Source: Paenibacillus sp. YN15
GTDB taxonomy: Bacteria; Bacillota; Bacilli; Paenibacillales; NBRC-103111
Assembly (NCBI RefSeq): GCF_003285005.1
Contig: NZ_QMFA01000030.1
Coordinates: forward strand, 23,203 to 87,202
Reading direction: 5' to 3'
Length of the DNA stretch: 64,000 nucleotides
A program made the position numbers and the translations under genes. Within the stretch, counting starts at the first letter, position 1. Every line of letters begins with the position of its first letter. Positions 26,146-34,987 of this stretch are shown one piece after another. Under the pieces are notes generated by a model, which was not told the origin of the DNA, did not search any database, and was given only the letters and a program-made list of their open reading frames with translations.

Positions 26146-27054
26146 TCAGTGGATATTCTTTTTCTTGAAGCGGCCGCCCTTCACATCATGAATATTGCCT
26201 ACGGCCAGGAAGGCCTTGGGGTCGATTTCGTCCACGATGGATTTCAGCTTGGCTTCCTCAAGGCGGGTGATGACGCAGAAGATCACCTTTTTCTCGCTGC
26301 CTGTGTAGGCGCCCTCTCCATTCAGATAGGTTACGCCGCGGCCCAGACGGTTGATGATGGAAGCGGCGATTTCCTGGTTTCGCTCGCTGATGATCCAGAC
26401 GGATTTCGATTCCTCGAAGCCTTCAATGGTCAAATCGATCATCTTAAACGCTATATAATAAGCAATGAGTGAATACATGGCATTATTCCAGCCGAACACG
26501 AAACCGGCGCTGGCCAGAATGAACAGGTTGAAGAACATGACAATTTCGCCTACGGACATAGGCAGCTTTTTGCTGAAGAGGATGGCTACGATTTCCGTCC
26601 CGTCCAACGATCCCCCGGAGCGGATGACCAGGCCCACGCCTGTACCGAGAATAATACCGCCGAAGACGGCGGCCAGAAGCGGATCAATGGTAATGGGCTG
26701 AACCGGATGAAGAAGATTGGTGCCGATGGACATTACAGCAACGGAAAAGAGAGTGGATAAGGCGAAGGTCTTGCCAATTTGTTTATAACCCAGGAACAGG
26801 AAGGGGAGATTTAAGATGAATAGGAAAAGTCCGAGGTTCCAGCCGCTCAAATGGGACGCGATAATGGATATGCCCACGATGCCGCCGTCGATAATATTGT
26901 TGGGAACCAGAAAAATCTCCAGCCCCACCGAAACCATGCTTGCGCCTACCAGCATCATACATATGCGCCAGAGGAATTTCTGGGCGGACAAGCGCGTGTG
27001 GCTGGGCTGAGTGTATACCTTGATTTCTTCTAAAGTTTGCACTTGTTCATTCAT
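26146..27054 (-). CDS. YitT-family membrane protein (paralogue)
   Basis: A 302-residue paralogue of the next gene with the same plan: membrane segments about 35-210, then a DUF2179 domain (GVTYLNGEGAYTGSEKKVIFC ... IDPKAFLAVGNIHDVKGG). It has VGLEIFLVPNNIIDGGIVGIS and GTGVGLVIRSGGSLDGTEIV. The ribosome-binding site GAGGTGAT before the ATG is excellent. The two genes are co-directional and probably one operon. The divergence between them suggests different partners or ligands. Confidence 0.88.
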   Translation of the reverse strand: MNEQVQTLEEIKVYTQPSHTRLSAQKFLWRICMMLVGASMVSVGLEIFLVPNNIIDGGIVGISIIASHLSGWNLGLFLFILNLPFLFLGYKQIGKTFALSTLFSVAVMSIGTNLLHPVQPITIDPLLAAVFGGIILGTGVGLVIRSGGSLDGTEIVAILFSKKLPMSVGEIVMFFNLFILASAGFVFGWNNAMYSLIAYYIAFKMIDLTIEGFEESKSVWIISERNQEIAASIINRLGRGVTYLNGEGAYTGSEKKVIFCVITRLEEAKLKSIVDEIDPKAFLAVGNIHDVKGGRFKKKNIH

Positions 27055-27193
27055 AAGGCATCACCTCGATCACGGGAATATTTCATCAGTCCGCAGGACG
27101 GATAAGGTCGTTATGGAAGGGCAAGTTTGGAAAGGTGAAAATAGCATTGAAAATAGAAGAAACTGGCGAAGTTCGTATATTGTTCATAATAAT

Positions 27194-27213
27194 TGTATCC
27201 AAACGTATACAAT
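27194..27213. promoter_or_regulatory. Inverted repeat upstream of the YitT operon
   Basis: TTGTAT and ATACAA arms separated by 8 nt, about 140 bp before the first YitT start in an AT-rich stretch. It has the form of a dimeric repressor site; no local regulator gene points to its owner. Confidence 0.35.
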
Positions 27214-27491
27214 AAATCAAGTTGATTAAGAAAAGATGAACTTATGACGTAGCATCTGACGCTGCACCGACGGAGACAAAAATATCCGGTGCGGCCGCAC
27301 TATTTTGGGCATCTCATCGTCTCGTCACCCTCTCCCGCGCTTCCCCTTCCCTAACGCAGATCGCAAACCGCTGACGCATCCGGTCTATTATGAAGCTGCC
27401 GTAGCTTGCGGGGGAATTATCCAGTATAATAGGAATGTTGGAGGCTTCCCGGAATATGCTTCTAGTAAAGCGGGACAACCAGGCTGCTGAA

Positions 27492-27505
27492 TGTAAGCGC
27501 TTTAA
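27492..27505. promoter_or_regulatory. Catabolite response element (CcpA site)
   Basis: TGTAAGCGCTTTAA matches the CRE consensus at all but one position and stands upstream of the polysaccharide locus. CcpA-HPr(Ser-P) would repress or tune the locus when preferred sugars are present. Confidence 0.65.
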
Positions 27506-27540
27506 TGGGTGGAAACCTGACATTGGTATAATAAAATCCC

Positions 27541-27569
27541 TTGTCATCCCCATAATGCGATTCTATAAT
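27541..27569 (+). promoter_or_regulatory. Sigma-A promoter of the polysaccharide locus
   Basis: TTGTCA (27541-27546), a 17-nt spacer and TATAAT (27564-27569), about 90 nt before the SGNH start. A second TATAAT at 27527-27532 has no good -35 and overlaps the region just after the CRE. Confidence 0.65.
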
Positions 27570-27663
27570 GTAATATAATATGACATGTACCTGGCGACAG
27601 TTTCGGGCGAACCAACAAAACCGCAAGAACCGGTAAACATGTTGATGCAGGAGGTCCTTGAAA

Positions 27664-28773
27664 TTGAACGAGAAAAAAAGCTCCACACTGGAGCAATTTG
27701 ACCGCAATATGCGCATGAGCGGCACCCGGGAGGAGGGGCTCTGCTGGTTTGACCCCAGAGAAGCGCCTTTCCGCTTGGGCGGCTTTCCCTGGATCAGCCG
27801 GGACGGCGTTTACCGGCGGATGCCGCTCCATCCGGCGGAGCCCTTGCCCCAGGCGGTGGACTGGCTGGCCAATCATACGGCGGGCGGGCATATCCGCTTC
27901 CGGACAGACTCCCGGGAGGTCCATATCCGGGTGAAGCTGAAGGACCGGGCCAATATGTACCACATGGCCCCCACCGGGCAATGCGGCTTCGACTGCTACA
28001 TCGGCGGGCCGGGCGAGGAGAAATTCGCCGGAACCGCCACCCTCCGCCCGGAGGAGCCGGCGTATACCGTCCGCCTCACAGCCTTTAAGGAGCGGGAAAT
28101 CCGCAGCTATACCCTCTATTTTCCCCTGTATCAAGGGGTGGAGGAAGTATATGTGGGCTTGGAGGAGGAGGCGGAGCTGCTCACGCCTGTGCCCTTCCCC
28201 GAAGAGCGCCCTGTTGTGCTGTACGGTACCTCCATTACCCAAGGGGGCTGCGCCTCCCGTCCGGGTATGGCCTATCCCAATATTTTGAGCCGCGGGATGA
28301 AGCGGGAAATGGTGAACCTGGGTTTCTCCGGCAGCGGCAAGGGAGAGCCGGAGGTAGCGCGGGTCATTGCCTCCTTGCCTGATCCGGCCTGTCTGGTGCT
28401 GGATTATGAAGCCAATTGCGACGGCCTGGAGCGGCTGCAGGTGACCATGCCGGCTTTTATCCGCATACTGCGGGAAAGCCATCCGCTTGTGCCCATAGCC
28501 GTGATTACCCGGATCAGGCCGCCCAAGGCGGACTGGGATGGGGAGTTCCGGGAGGCCATGCTGGCGCGGCGGGTTTACCAGCTGGAGCTGGTGGAGACCC
28601 TGCGGCAGGAAGGCGACCGGCTGCTCTTCGGGATTGACGGCTACACGCTCTTGGGCGACCAATATGCGGAGAGCACGGTGGACGGGACACATCCCACCGA
28701 TCTGGGGTTTTCCTTGATTGCGGCGGCGCTTCTGCCGCAGCTGTCCCGGCTGCTGGAGACGGCGGCACAGTAA
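27664..28773 (+). CDS. SGNH/GDSL-family hydrolase (carbohydrate esterase-like)
   Basis: About 369 residues without a signal peptide, so probably cytosolic. An N-terminal beta-sandwich (about 1-180) is followed by an SGNH domain with the nucleophile in LYGTSITQGG, the glycine block GFSGSGKGEP and the catalytic Asp/His in DGTHPTDLGF. Such two-domain enzymes deacylate sugars or oligosaccharides. Both possible starts are TTG (27658 and 27664); the second has AGGAGG 9 nt upstream and is preferred. It is the first gene of the locus behind the CRE and promoter, 46 nt before the sugar-binding lipoprotein. It probably removes acyl groups from imported sugars. Confidence 0.82.
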   Translation: MNEKKSSTLEQFDRNMRMSGTREEGLCWFDPREAPFRLGGFPWISRDGVYRRMPLHPAEPLPQAVDWLANHTAGGHIRFRTDSREVHIRVKLKDRANMYHMAPTGQCGFDCYIGGPGEEKFAGTATLRPEEPAYTVRLTAFKEREIRSYTLYFPLYQGVEEVYVGLEEEAELLTPVPFPEERPVVLYGTSITQGGCASRPGMAYPNILSRGMKREMVNLGFSGSGKGEPEVARVIASLPDPACLVLDYEANCDGLERLQVTMPAFIRILRESHPLVPIAVITRIRPPKADWDGEFREAMLARRVYQLELVETLRQEGDRLLFGIDGYTLLGDQYAESTVDGTHPTDLGFSLIAAALLPQLSRLLETAAQ

Positions 28774-28819
28774 GGCGCGGAATCCCAAGCGGGTAAAGCG
28801 GGAGGGGGAGAACAGGACA

Positions 28820-30349
28820 ATGACATCAAGAGCTGCATGGGTCCTTTGTCTTTTGACGGCAGGGGCCGCGGTGTTGGCCGGCTGCGAGGGAGAAGCCGCC
28901 GGGGAGGGGGGGCCGGCCCCGGCCGGAACAGCCAAGGGCAAATCCGTCTCCATTGTGGTGAATAGGCTGGGGATGAATTTCCCGGCGGGAATGGACGAGA
29001 ACAACAACCCGTACCTCTCCTTTATCGAAGACCGCATCGGCCTGGATCTCAATGTAATTGCCCCGCCGGAGGAGGTCTACGAGGAGAAGGTGAACCTGAC
29101 CATGTCCTCGGGCAATCTTCCCGATGTGGTTCATATTTTCAAGCCTCTCTGGTTTGACCATTATCTGCAGCAGGATGCCCTGCTTCCCCTGGACGATTGG
29201 CTGGATAAGTACGGAGCCGATCTGAAGCGCAAAATTCCCCGGGAGGCTTGGGAACGGGTCAGCTTCAACGGAAAAATCTACGCCATCCCCAGCCTCAACG
29301 AGGTGCGGGGCATCGAGCTGATGTACGTGCGCAAGGATTGGCTGGACAAGGTGGGGCGCAAGGCGCCTGTGACGCTGGACGAATACTATGACGTTATTAA
29401 GGCCTTCACCCTGGAGGACCCGGACGGCAACGGCAAGAATGACACCTACGGGTTGACTCTGGGCGAAAACCTGATCCGGTCCGCCCCCTTCTTCGGCGCC
29501 TTCGGCACCCAGCTGGACAGCTGGATTCTGAAGGACGGCGGGCTCCAATACGGCAGTGTGATACCGGAGGCCAAGGAGGCGCTGGCCTTTCTCGCCAAGC
29601 TGTACACGGAGAAGCTGCTTGATCCGGAATTTGTTTTAAACCGCAACACCAGCCTGGTGCAAAAGATTGAAAACGGACAGGTGGGCCTGTACTCCGCCAC
29701 CTGGTACGATACCCGCGGTCCCATCGCCAGCAATAAGGCGAAATTTCCCCAGGCGGAGTGGATGCCCCTGGAATATCCCACCGGTCCCCGCGGCCAGAAG
29801 GGCGTTTATGACAAGGATCTGATCCGGGGCTACAATGTTATTCCCAAAGGCGCCTCCAATCCCGAGGGCGCGGTCCGCTATCTGGAGTTTCTGGCCAGCG
29901 ACGAGGGCTACAAGACCCTGAAGCTGGGGTTCGAGAATCAGATCTGGAGCATGCAGAACGGCAAAATGGTGACGGATTTCGCCCAGCATGACAAGCATTT
30001 GTACCGGGGCATCTACCAATCCATGGTGGACGTGCTGGACCCGGAGCTGAATAAGCAGCGTTTGGATTCCCTGGGGGATTTTCACCTGTACGAAAACCTG
30101 AAGATTATCGAGCAAAATCTCATCAAGAATGAATTTTACGGCTCGCCCACCCCTGCCATGGGCCGGCTGTCCGGACAGCTCCCCAATTTGCAGGAGGCGT
30201 TTGCGCGGATCATCATGGGGGTGGAGCCGCTGGAGGCCTTTGACCGGTATGTGGAGGAATGGAAGGCCAACGGCGGCGCTTTGATTACCGAAGAGGTCAA
30301 CGCCTGGTACAAGGAAAAAACCGCCGCAGCCGGCAGGGTGTCCCCATGA
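28820..30349 (+). CDS. Extracellular sugar-binding lipoprotein coupled to the kinase
   Basis: A 509-residue solute-binding protein of the LipO/YtcQ type. The signal peptide ends with the lipobox VLAGC (Cys22). The mature protein shows YAIPSLNEVRGIELMYVRKD and DPDGNGKNDTYGL, typical of oligosaccharide binders in this family. Its stop codon overlaps the ATG of the following histidine kinase (ATGA), so the two are translationally coupled. The permeases are placed further on with their own binding protein, so this copy may act mainly as a ligand sensor for the kinase. The ligand is unknown. Confidence 0.88.
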   Translation: MTSRAAWVLCLLTAGAAVLAGCEGEAAGEGGPAPAGTAKGKSVSIVVNRLGMNFPAGMDENNNPYLSFIEDRIGLDLNVIAPPEEVYEEKVNLTMSSGNLPDVVHIFKPLWFDHYLQQDALLPLDDWLDKYGADLKRKIPREAWERVSFNGKIYAIPSLNEVRGIELMYVRKDWLDKVGRKAPVTLDEYYDVIKAFTLEDPDGNGKNDTYGLTLGENLIRSAPFFGAFGTQLDSWILKDGGLQYGSVIPEAKEALAFLAKLYTEKLLDPEFVLNRNTSLVQKIENGQVGLYSATWYDTRGPIASNKAKFPQAEWMPLEYPTGPRGQKGVYDKDLIRGYNVIPKGASNPEGAVRYLEFLASDEGYKTLKLGFENQIWSMQNGKMVTDFAQHDKHLYRGIYQSMVDVLDPELNKQRLDSLGDFHLYENLKIIEQNLIKNEFYGSPTPAMGRLSGQLPNLQEAFARIIMGVEPLEAFDRYVEEWKANGGALITEEVNAWYKEKTAAAGRVSP

Positions 30350-32184
30350 GGGCCCTGTGGCGCTGGGTCCGCAGCCAATTTTCCGGACATATTCAGGTGC
30401 GGCTGACAGGGTACTTTCTTCTGATCCTGCTGCCTCTTGTTGTCATCAGCCTGTTTGCCGTGGAGCGGTCCCGGGACCTGTTGTACCAGCAGGCGGTGGA
30501 GCGCTCCCAGCTGGCCCTGTCCTCCTCCATGGATTATATCGACCTTACCCTGCAGAACATCGAAGAGCTTTCCGCGCTGATTGCCACCGACCCCGCCGTG
30601 GTGCAGCAGCTCAACAAAACGGGCAAGGAGCTGCCGCCGGAGTCCATCGTGGAATTCTCGCGGATGCTCAAGCAGCTGTCCAACATGAACGCCGTGAATC
30701 ATATCGTGTCCCAGATTACCGTTTATCACCATGCGTCCCATATGATGATCTCCACCAATTTCGGCGGCAGGCGCCTCACCTCCGAACCCATGCAGGAGTG
30801 GATGGTCCAGACGGCGCGGGAGAAGGGGACGGCCATCCGCTACGTGATGCCCGATGAGTCTGTATCAGGAACCGCCTTTGGCAGCGTTATCAGCACGGAC
30901 AGCATTTCCCTGGTCCGCTCCATGGATCTGTACAATGTCAACCGCCAGCCCAATGTGCTGATGATCACCCTCAACAAAAGCAGGCTGCTGGGCGTTATCA
31001 AGTCGCAGCTTCCTTCGCCCCAGGCCAAAATCTATCTTCATACGGAGACGGGGCGGGTGGTGGCGGGCACCGGCGAAGCGGCGGCTGACGGGGGACTGCC
31101 GGCTATTTCCGGCAAGGAGATGGCGGTAACGGTGGATTCCGGCTATTCCAATTGGCATCTGACCATGATGCAGCCCGAGGCGGAGCTGTACCGGGAGACG
31201 GATAAGCTGCGGGCATTCACCTATGTGATCATCGCGGTAAGCGTGCTTTTGGCGGTGGGGATTTCCTGGGTGGTCTACAGCGGCATTGCCTCGCCGGTGC
31301 ATAAGCTGGCGGTGGGCATGAAGCAGCTGTCCGCCGGCAACCTGAACATCCGGCTGGCCAACCGGCAGAAGGATGAGTTCGGGTATCTGACGGAGGCCTT
31401 TAACCGGATGGTGGCCTATCAGAGGCATTTGATTGAGGACCATTACGAGCAGGAGCTGGAGCTGCTGAAGACGGAGCTGAAGTTTCTCCAGTCCCAGATC
31501 AATCCCCATTTTTTGTACAATACCCTGGATTCCATCTACTGGTCGGCGCAAAATTACGAGGCTACGGAAATCAGCGAGATGGTGCTGAATTTGTCCCGGT
31601 TTTTCCGTCTGAGCCTGAATAAGGGCAGAGAGGTGTTTACCCTCCAGGAGAATATGGAGCATCTGCACTATTACATCCGCATCCAGCAAATCCGCTTCCT
31701 GGACAATTTCCGAGTGGAGTACCGGCTGCAGGAGGAAACCAAGAATGTCCCCATGCTGAAGCTGCTGCTCCAGCCTTTGGTGGAGAATGCCATTCTCCAC
31801 GGTATGGAGGACCGGGCCAGCGGCGGGCTGCTGGTGATCTCCAGCTGGATCGAGGGCGGCAGCCGGCTGAATATCCGGGTGGAGGACAACGGCCCGGGAA
31901 TTGAGCCGGAGCGGCTGGCTTATATGCGCCATGAGCTGGAGAAAGCAGGCCGGCTGGATTACCGGATCAAGCGGGAGGAGGAGGTCCGCGACCTGTTCGG
32001 GCTGCGGAATGTCATTGCCCGGATGAAGCTGTACTATGGCAAGGGGGCGGAGCTGGTCATCGACAGTGTGGAGGGCCAGGGCACCTTTGTAACGGTTTCG
32101 CTGCCTCTGGACCGCTGCGGAAGCGATTTGCGGCCGATGGCGGAGGAGCTGAATCCGGCGCAGGAGGGGCTGACCGGAGGCTGA
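30346..32184 (+). CDS. YesM-type sensor histidine kinase
   Basis: A membrane kinase of 612 residues. TM1 (about 20-42), a 240-residue extracellular sensor, TM2 (about 290-312) and HAMP are followed by the His_kinase domain with LKFLQSQINPHFLYNTLDSI (phosphoacceptor His388) and an HATPase_c domain (LLLQPLVENAILHGMED, RVEDNGPGIEPE). The 4-bp overlap with the sugar-binding protein upstream and the response regulator 56 nt downstream make it part of a three-gene sensing unit for an extracellular sugar. Confidence 0.92.
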   Translation: MRALWRWVRSQFSGHIQVRLTGYFLLILLPLVVISLFAVERSRDLLYQQAVERSQLALSSSMDYIDLTLQNIEELSALIATDPAVVQQLNKTGKELPPESIVEFSRMLKQLSNMNAVNHIVSQITVYHHASHMMISTNFGGRRLTSEPMQEWMVQTAREKGTAIRYVMPDESVSGTAFGSVISTDSISLVRSMDLYNVNRQPNVLMITLNKSRLLGVIKSQLPSPQAKIYLHTETGRVVAGTGEAAADGGLPAISGKEMAVTVDSGYSNWHLTMMQPEAELYRETDKLRAFTYVIIAVSVLLAVGISWVVYSGIASPVHKLAVGMKQLSAGNLNIRLANRQKDEFGYLTEAFNRMVAYQRHLIEDHYEQELELLKTELKFLQSQINPHFLYNTLDSIYWSAQNYEATEISEMVLNLSRFFRLSLNKGREVFTLQENMEHLHYYIRIQQIRFLDNFRVEYRLQEETKNVPMLKLLLQPLVENAILHGMEDRASGGLLVISSWIEGGSRLNIRVEDNGPGIEPERLAYMRHELEKAGRLDYRIKREEEVRDLFGLRNVIARMKLYYGKGAELVIDSVEGQGTFVTVSLPLDRCGSDLRPMAEELNPAQEGLTGG

Positions 32185-32240
32185 AACGCTCCACAGGCAC
32201 AGGGTAGAGTGGAGTGAACATGGACAAGGAGGACAAGGGC

Positions 32241-33848
32241 ATGAATCTGATGATCGTGGAGGATGAGCTTCGGCTGCGCAATTCCCTTGCCAACAATATT
32301 CCCTGGGAGGAGCACGGCATTGAGGTGGTAGGGCTGGCGGGCAACGGCCAGGAGGCGCTGGCGATGGTGGAGCGGAAGCGGCCGGATATTATGCTCCTGG
32401 ATGTGCAGATGCCGGGCATGGACGGGCTGACCCTGGTCCGTACCCTAAGGCAGAAGCAGGAAACCCGGATTTTTATGAAATTCATCATCTTAAGCGGGCA
32501 TGACAATTTCGGGTTTGCCCAAAATGCCATGGCCCAGGGAGTATCCCGGTACCTGCTGAAGCCGGCAGGCGAGAAGGAGATTCTGGACGCCGTGTTGGAG
32601 GCGGGCGAAGAGCTGCGGCGGGAACTGGAGGAATGGCAGAAGCAGGCGGCCCTTCAGGAAAAGTGGCAGGAGCATCTGCCCCTGCTCCAGAACGGTTTCT
32701 TCCAGCGTTGGGCGGACGGCGGCTACGGGCTGGCCGAGCTTCTCCGCCGGGCCCGGGACTATAATATCGAGCTGCCGGAGGATTCCCGGCTGGCGGCAGC
32801 CTTAGTGGGTCTGGACCCGGCGCCCGGAGGGGAGGAAGCTGCCGGGCGGGATGATGAGCCGCTCCTGGCCTTTTCTCTCCAGTGCATGGCCCGGGATATG
32901 CTGCCGGAGCCCGGCTGTTATGCCAGCGGGGATCTGGAGGGCAAGCTGCTCCTGATCTTTTTGCTGCCGCCGGGGGAGGATGAGCGGGAAGCTCTGCTGC
33001 GGGTAGGCGCCTCCCTGGTCAGGCTGCTGTCCCATGCCAAGGAGGTGCTGAAGGCCACCTTCAGCGCCGGGGTTTGCGGCCGCACCGGGGGCCTGGAGGA
33101 GCTGGGCCCTCTGGTGCAGGAGGCGCGGCGCGCCCTCCGGGAGCGGATGGTGTATGGCACCGACATTGTGATTCCCTACCGGGAGCGGGGGCGCGCCAAT
33201 AAGGCCATGGAATCCCAGCCCACTCTGGAGAAGGCGCTGGAGATTGCCCTGGAGACGGCTGACGAGGACAAGGCCATGGAAGCCTTGACCGGGCTGTGGG
33301 AGGCCGGGCTGGGCCGGGCCGAATCGGCGGAGGAGGTGCATGAGACGGTGCTGTACTTAAGCAGCCTGTTCGTCCGCATCATCCAGAAGCAGGGCTGGTC
33401 CGTCAGGCAGGTGGTGGAAGGGGACATGGACAATTTCCTCCATGTCCGGCTGCTGGACACCCGGGAGGAAACCTGGTCCTGGCTCACCCGCACCGTCAAG
33501 AAAATCGCCGCCTTCGTCCGCAAGGAGCGCAGCACCACCAGCAACCAGGTGGTCAAATCCATTCTGGCCATCGTCGATCAGGAGATTGACCGGGATATTA
33601 CCCTGCATATGGTGGCGGACCGGATGTATGTAAACTCTTCTTACTTAAGCCGCCTGTTTAAGCAGGAGACGGGAGTCTCCTTCTCCTCCTATGTCCTGGA
33701 GCGCAAAATGGAAAAAGCCAAGTCCATCCTCCAGGAGGGGGGCAAGGTATACGACGCCGCCCGTTTGGTCGGCTATCGCGATGTCAGCTATTTTACCAAA
33801 GTCTTTCGGAAATATTGGGGAGTCACTCCCGGGGAAATGAAAATATAA
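32241..33848 (+). CDS. YesN-type response regulator with AraC DNA-binding domain
   Basis: About 535 residues. The receiver domain (1-125) has the acidic pocket MIVEDE, the phosphoacceptor Asp54 in IMLLDVQMPGMDG and the conserved lysine in YLLKPAG. A long middle region with helical segments leads to the AraC double helix-turn-helix (DITLHMVADRMYVNSSYLSR, YRDVSYFTKVFRKYWGVTP). The frame opens at 32214, but ATG 32241 has AAGGAGG 8 nt upstream. It is the partner of the preceding kinase and should activate the transporter and glycosidase genes downstream. Confidence 0.92.
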   Translation: MNLMIVEDELRLRNSLANNIPWEEHGIEVVGLAGNGQEALAMVERKRPDIMLLDVQMPGMDGLTLVRTLRQKQETRIFMKFIILSGHDNFGFAQNAMAQGVSRYLLKPAGEKEILDAVLEAGEELRRELEEWQKQAALQEKWQEHLPLLQNGFFQRWADGGYGLAELLRRARDYNIELPEDSRLAAALVGLDPAPGGEEAAGRDDEPLLAFSLQCMARDMLPEPGCYASGDLEGKLLLIFLLPPGEDEREALLRVGASLVRLLSHAKEVLKATFSAGVCGRTGGLEELGPLVQEARRALRERMVYGTDIVIPYRERGRANKAMESQPTLEKALEIALETADEDKAMEALTGLWEAGLGRAESAEEVHETVLYLSSLFVRIIQKQGWSVRQVVEGDMDNFLHVRLLDTREETWSWLTRTVKKIAAFVRKERSTTSNQVVKSILAIVDQEIDRDITLHMVADRMYVNSSYLSRLFKQETGVSFSSYVLERKMEKAKSILQEGGKVYDAARLVGYRDVSYFTKVFRKYWGVTPGEMKI

Positions 33849-34026
33849 CATGACCTGTGAGCCTGAAGCGTTTTCTTATGAAAAGGCGGAGGGCTCTTTT
33901 TCATTTTCCGGGCAAAATCCAACATCAAAGTACCAGAAATAGTAATGGTCCTCACCTACTCATAAGCCCCCGCAATCACTAAAATTTAAGTACAGAGGAA
34001 ACAAGACAAGAGGAGGGTGAGGCGCA

Positions 34027-34947
34027 ATGGAACGCGGCAATTCCAGAGGACTGGGACGTGAGCTTCGCCGGGAATGGGATTTGTATCTGCTTCTGATTCC
34101 GGGCATTCTCTGCATACTGCTGTTCAGATACACGCCGATGTACGGAATTATTATCGCATTTAAGGATTTTAACATCTTTGACGGAATGGCGGCCAGCCCG
34201 TGGGTGGGCCTTAAGCATTTCCACAAGCTGTTTACGTACCCCGATTTTTTGCAGGTATTCAAAAATACCATTATCATCAGCTTCCTGAAAATCGCCTTTC
34301 TCTTCCCGCTGCCCATTCTGGTGGCAGTTCTGTTGAACGAGCTCAAAAACGTTGTTTTTAAACGCACGGTGCAAACGGTAATCTATCTGCCCCACTTTCT
34401 CTCCTGGGTTATTGTCAGCGGCCTGTTCATCGACCTGCTCTCCTCCAATGGCGGCCTGGTCAACAAGATGCTGGAGGCCATGGGCTTTACCCCCATCTCC
34501 TTTTTTATGGACAATGACGTCTTCCGCAGTGTGCTGGTCACCTCGGCAGGCTGGAAGGAAACCGGCTGGAGCACCATCGTCTACCTGGCCGCCTTCTCCA
34601 CCATCGACCCGCAGCTGTATGAAGCCGCCAGAATGGACGGGGCAGGGCGGCTGCGCCAGGTCTGGCATATTACGCTGCCGGGCATTGCGCCCACCATCCT
34701 GCTGATGTTCATCCTCCGCCTGGGCAGCATTCTGGAGGCCGGCACCGAGCAGATTCTGGTGATGTACAATCCCACCGTTTACAAAACCGCCGATGTTATC
34801 GGCTCCTACGTCTACCGGATGGGCTTGGGCAACCAGGATTACAGCTTTACCACGGCGGTTGGGCTGTTTGAGTCGGTAATCGCCTTCGTTCTGGTCATCT
34901 CGGGCAATGCCCTAAGCCGGAAGTACCTGCAAAGGGGCATCTGGTAA
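34027..34947 (+). CDS. ABC sugar transporter permease, LplB type
   Basis: A 306-residue permease with six membrane segments and the EAA loop YEAARMDGAGRLRQVWHITL, which contacts the ATPase. The N-terminus (GLGRELRREWDLYLLLIPGI) is typical of LplB/YtcP-group polysaccharide importers. AGGAGGGTGAGG precedes the ATG. It pairs with the next permease. No ATPase gene lies nearby, so a shared MsmX/UgpC-type ATPase is expected. A 178-nt gap separates it from the response regulator and may hold the promoter activated by it. Confidence 0.92.
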   Translation: MERGNSRGLGRELRREWDLYLLLIPGILCILLFRYTPMYGIIIAFKDFNIFDGMAASPWVGLKHFHKLFTYPDFLQVFKNTIIISFLKIAFLFPLPILVAVLLNELKNVVFKRTVQTVIYLPHFLSWVIVSGLFIDLLSSNGGLVNKMLEAMGFTPISFFMDNDVFRSVLVTSAGWKETGWSTIVYLAAFSTIDPQLYEAARMDGAGRLRQVWHITLPGIAPTILLMFILRLGSILEAGTEQILVMYNPTVYKTADVIGSYVYRMGLGNQDYSFTTAVGLFESVIAFVLVISGNALSRKYLQRGIW

Positions 34948-34987
34948 TGAGGGCAAACACAGATTGCAACGAAAGGAGAACGGATCG

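Larger units (their letters stand above)
27055..27663. other. Divergent regulatory gap before the polysaccharide locus
   Basis: About 610 bases between the YitT operon and the SGNH gene without a credible coding sequence. It holds the TTGTAT/ATACAA repeat, a near-consensus CRE and a consensus-type sigma-A promoter, listed separately. Confidence 0.6.

Noticed and set aside
33866..33882. CRE-like sequence after the response regulator gene
   Set aside because: The stretch around GAAGCGTTTTCTT misses several required CRE positions.
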